5,293 nt of DNA, taken from positions 1 to 5,293 of the forward strand of contig JAEVZT010000033.1 of NCBI GenBank assembly GCA_023392115.1, in the 5' to 3' direction. A program made the position numbers and the translations under genes. Below, in pieces: positions 4,028-5,293 of this stretch (positions are counted from its first letter, which is position 1; each line of letters starts with the position of its first letter). A model generated the notes under the pieces. The model did not search any database, was not told the DNA's origin, and saw nothing but the letters and a program-made list of their open reading frames with translations. The DNA comes from Chloroflexota bacterium. GTDB taxonomy: Bacteria > Chloroflexota > Anaerolineae > Aggregatilineales > Phototrophicaceae.

Positions 4028-5293
4028 ATGGCAGCCATTCAGCCCCGGACAAAGAGCCTCATCAGCTACGTGCGCGACATCCGCGTGCTGCAAATCATCG
4101 GACAGATCATTTTCGCCATTATCCTGATCGCGGCGGTCTACGGGCTGCCGGCGAGCATTTTTTCTGCCCTCTCAGAACGCAACCTGACGCCGAACCTGAC
4201 ATTCCTGCAGAACCGCGCCGGTTTTGACATCGGCGAAAAGCCCGAGTGGTACTCCGCCAGCAGCACGTACTGGGAAGCGTACACCGTCGGGTTTGCCAAC
4301 ACGATCCGCATTGTCGTCGCCGGTTTAGTCCTGTCGACCGTGATTGGCATCTTCTTGGGCATATTCCTGCTCAGCGCGAACTGGCTGCTCCGCACGATTT
4401 CGTACGTGACCGTCGAATTTCTGCGGAACACCCCGCTGCTGGTGCAGTTATTCATCTGGTACTTCGTCGTCATGTTGAGCCTGCCGACGTTCCAGCAGAG
4501 CCTCGCCATCCCGCAGGAAGGCTATACGGCGATCCCGCTGCGCTTCTTTGCCTACATCGTGATAGGGTTGGTGGTATGGCGGGTGCTGCGACGGTTCTCA
4601 AGCGAAGCGCGAGCGCTGGTCTTGCTGGCGATCATCGCGCTCGGCGAGGTCGGCGCGCGCTATGGGATGATTCCGTCCAACGCGCTGCGCTTCGAGCTAC
4701 AGCCATGGGTCTTTTTCAACATTCGCGGCTTTGCTTTTCCTGAAATTTTACCGACTGGGCGGTTCGCCGAATGGCTGGCATTCGTCGCGCTCGGCGCGGC
4801 GGTGGCGTTCATCCTGTGGATTTTCCTCGGGCGCGTGACCGAGACGACCGGACAGAAATTCCCGCGCGTGTGGTATGGCTTTCTGGCAGTCGCCATCCTC
4901 GCCGTCGTCGGCTGGGCGGTGATCAGCGCCGAACCGACGCCGAGCGCGATCCCGGTGACGAGCGCCGAGGGACAGCCGACGCTGATGAGCATCGAAGAGG
5001 CGCGCGCGGCGGAACTGCTGACGCCGCAAGATGAACTGGCTTACGCGCGGTCGCCGCTGATCTTCCGACTGCCGGAAAAGACCAACTTCCGCTATACCGT
5101 CGGGACGCAAATTTCGCCCGAATACATGGCGCTGCTGCTCGGCTTGACGATCTACACCTCGGCGTTCATCGCCGAAATCGTGCGCGCGGGCATCCTCGCC
5201 GTGCCGAAGGGACAGGTGGAAGCGGCGCGCGCGCTCGGCTTGTCGTACAGCGACGTGCTGCGGATGATCATCCTGCCGCAGGCGCTGCGGGTG
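4028..5293 (+). CDS. aapQ: General L-amino-acid ABC transporter permease AapQ (partial at right edge)
   Basis: The membrane-spanning permease that pairs with AapM to carry amino acids delivered by AapJ. The frame runs from the ATG at 4028 to the last base: 422 codons with no stop, so the end lies outside the window. Residues 23-41 are the first membrane segment. NLTPNLTFLQNRAGFDIGE (starting about residue 56) matches the AapQ N-terminal loop, and the permease core begins at YTVGFANT (85-92) with FLRNTPLLVQLFIWYF (131-146). YTSAFIAEIVRAGI and the EAA loop (EAARALG at 398-404, then IILP at 414-417), which contacts the ATPase AapP, are intact. Compared with AapQ proteins I remember, it is enlarged: residues about 165-226 add two hydrophobic segments and 302-353 form a long polar loop. 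Identity follows from these motifs and from aapJ immediately upstream. Confidence 0.93.
   Translation, partial: MAAIQPRTKSLISYVRDIRVLQIIGQIIFAIILIAAVYGLPASIFSALSERNLTPNLTFLQNRAGFDIGEKPEWYSASSTYWEAYTVGFANTIRIVVAGLVLSTVIGIFLGIFLLSANWLLRTISYVTVEFLRNTPLLVQLFIWYFVVMLSLPTFQQSLAIPQEGYTAIPLRFFAYIVIGLVVWRVLRRFSSEARALVLLAIIALGEVGARYGMIPSNALRFELQPWVFFNIRGFAFPEILPTGRFAEWLAFVALGAAVAFILWIFLGRVTETTGQKFPRVWYGFLAVAILAVVGWAVISAEPTPSAIPVTSAEGQPTLMSIEEARAAELLTPQDELAYARSPLIFRLPEKTNFRYTVGTQISPEYMALLLGLTIYTSAFIAEIVRAGILAVPKGQVEAARALGLSYSDVLRMIILPQALRV

Overview
The window looks like chromosomal DNA from a GC-rich bacterium. It is probably a Chloroflexota member of the Anaerolineae type. That placement is inference from three things: the Ig-like, Pro/Thr-tailed C-terminus of the penicillin-binding protein, the stacked GC-rich intergenic hairpins, and the style of the FHA/zinc-ribbon protein. 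No rRNA or other marker gene is present to confirm it.

Layout, left to right. (1) Positions 2-1213 (+) hold the C-terminal part of a class A penicillin-binding protein, entering from the left edge with its KTG transpeptidase motif and an Ig-like extension. (2) Positions 1214-1471 are non-coding and hold a run of five small inverted repeats plus an intrinsic terminator facing the next gene. (3) Positions 1472-2248 (-) encode a zinc-ribbon plus FHA-domain protein. (4) Positions 2249-2445 are a divergent intergenic region with a candidate promoter and two overlapping palindromes. (5) Positions 2446-2727 (+) encode a 93-residue SelW-like (Rdx family) protein whose redox motif is Cys-Ala-Ala-TGA. 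The TGA is followed at the right distance by a bacterial-type SECIS hairpin, so this is most likely a selenoprotein that standard gene calling would lose or truncate. (6) Positions 2728-2885 hold a good sigma-70-type promoter and a structured leader. (7) Positions 2886-3938 (+) encode AapJ, the periplasmic-type binding protein of a general L-amino-acid ABC transporter. (8) Positions 3939-4027 hold a perfect 10-bp hairpin. (9) Positions 4028 to the right edge (+) encode AapQ, a permease of the same transporter, cut by the window end after its EAA loop.

How the genes relate. aapJ and aapQ form a transporter operon, probably continuing into aapM and aapP beyond the window. The hairpin between them could keep the binding protein more abundant than the permease. 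The selenoprotein lies just upstream in the same direction but appears to have its own promoter. The FHA gene is transcribed away from it and converges with the PBP gene on the hairpin-rich spacer. The strongest finding is the UGA-containing Rdx protein with its SECIS. The second tier is the hairpin array, the palindromic selenoprotein promoter and the enlarged AapQ.
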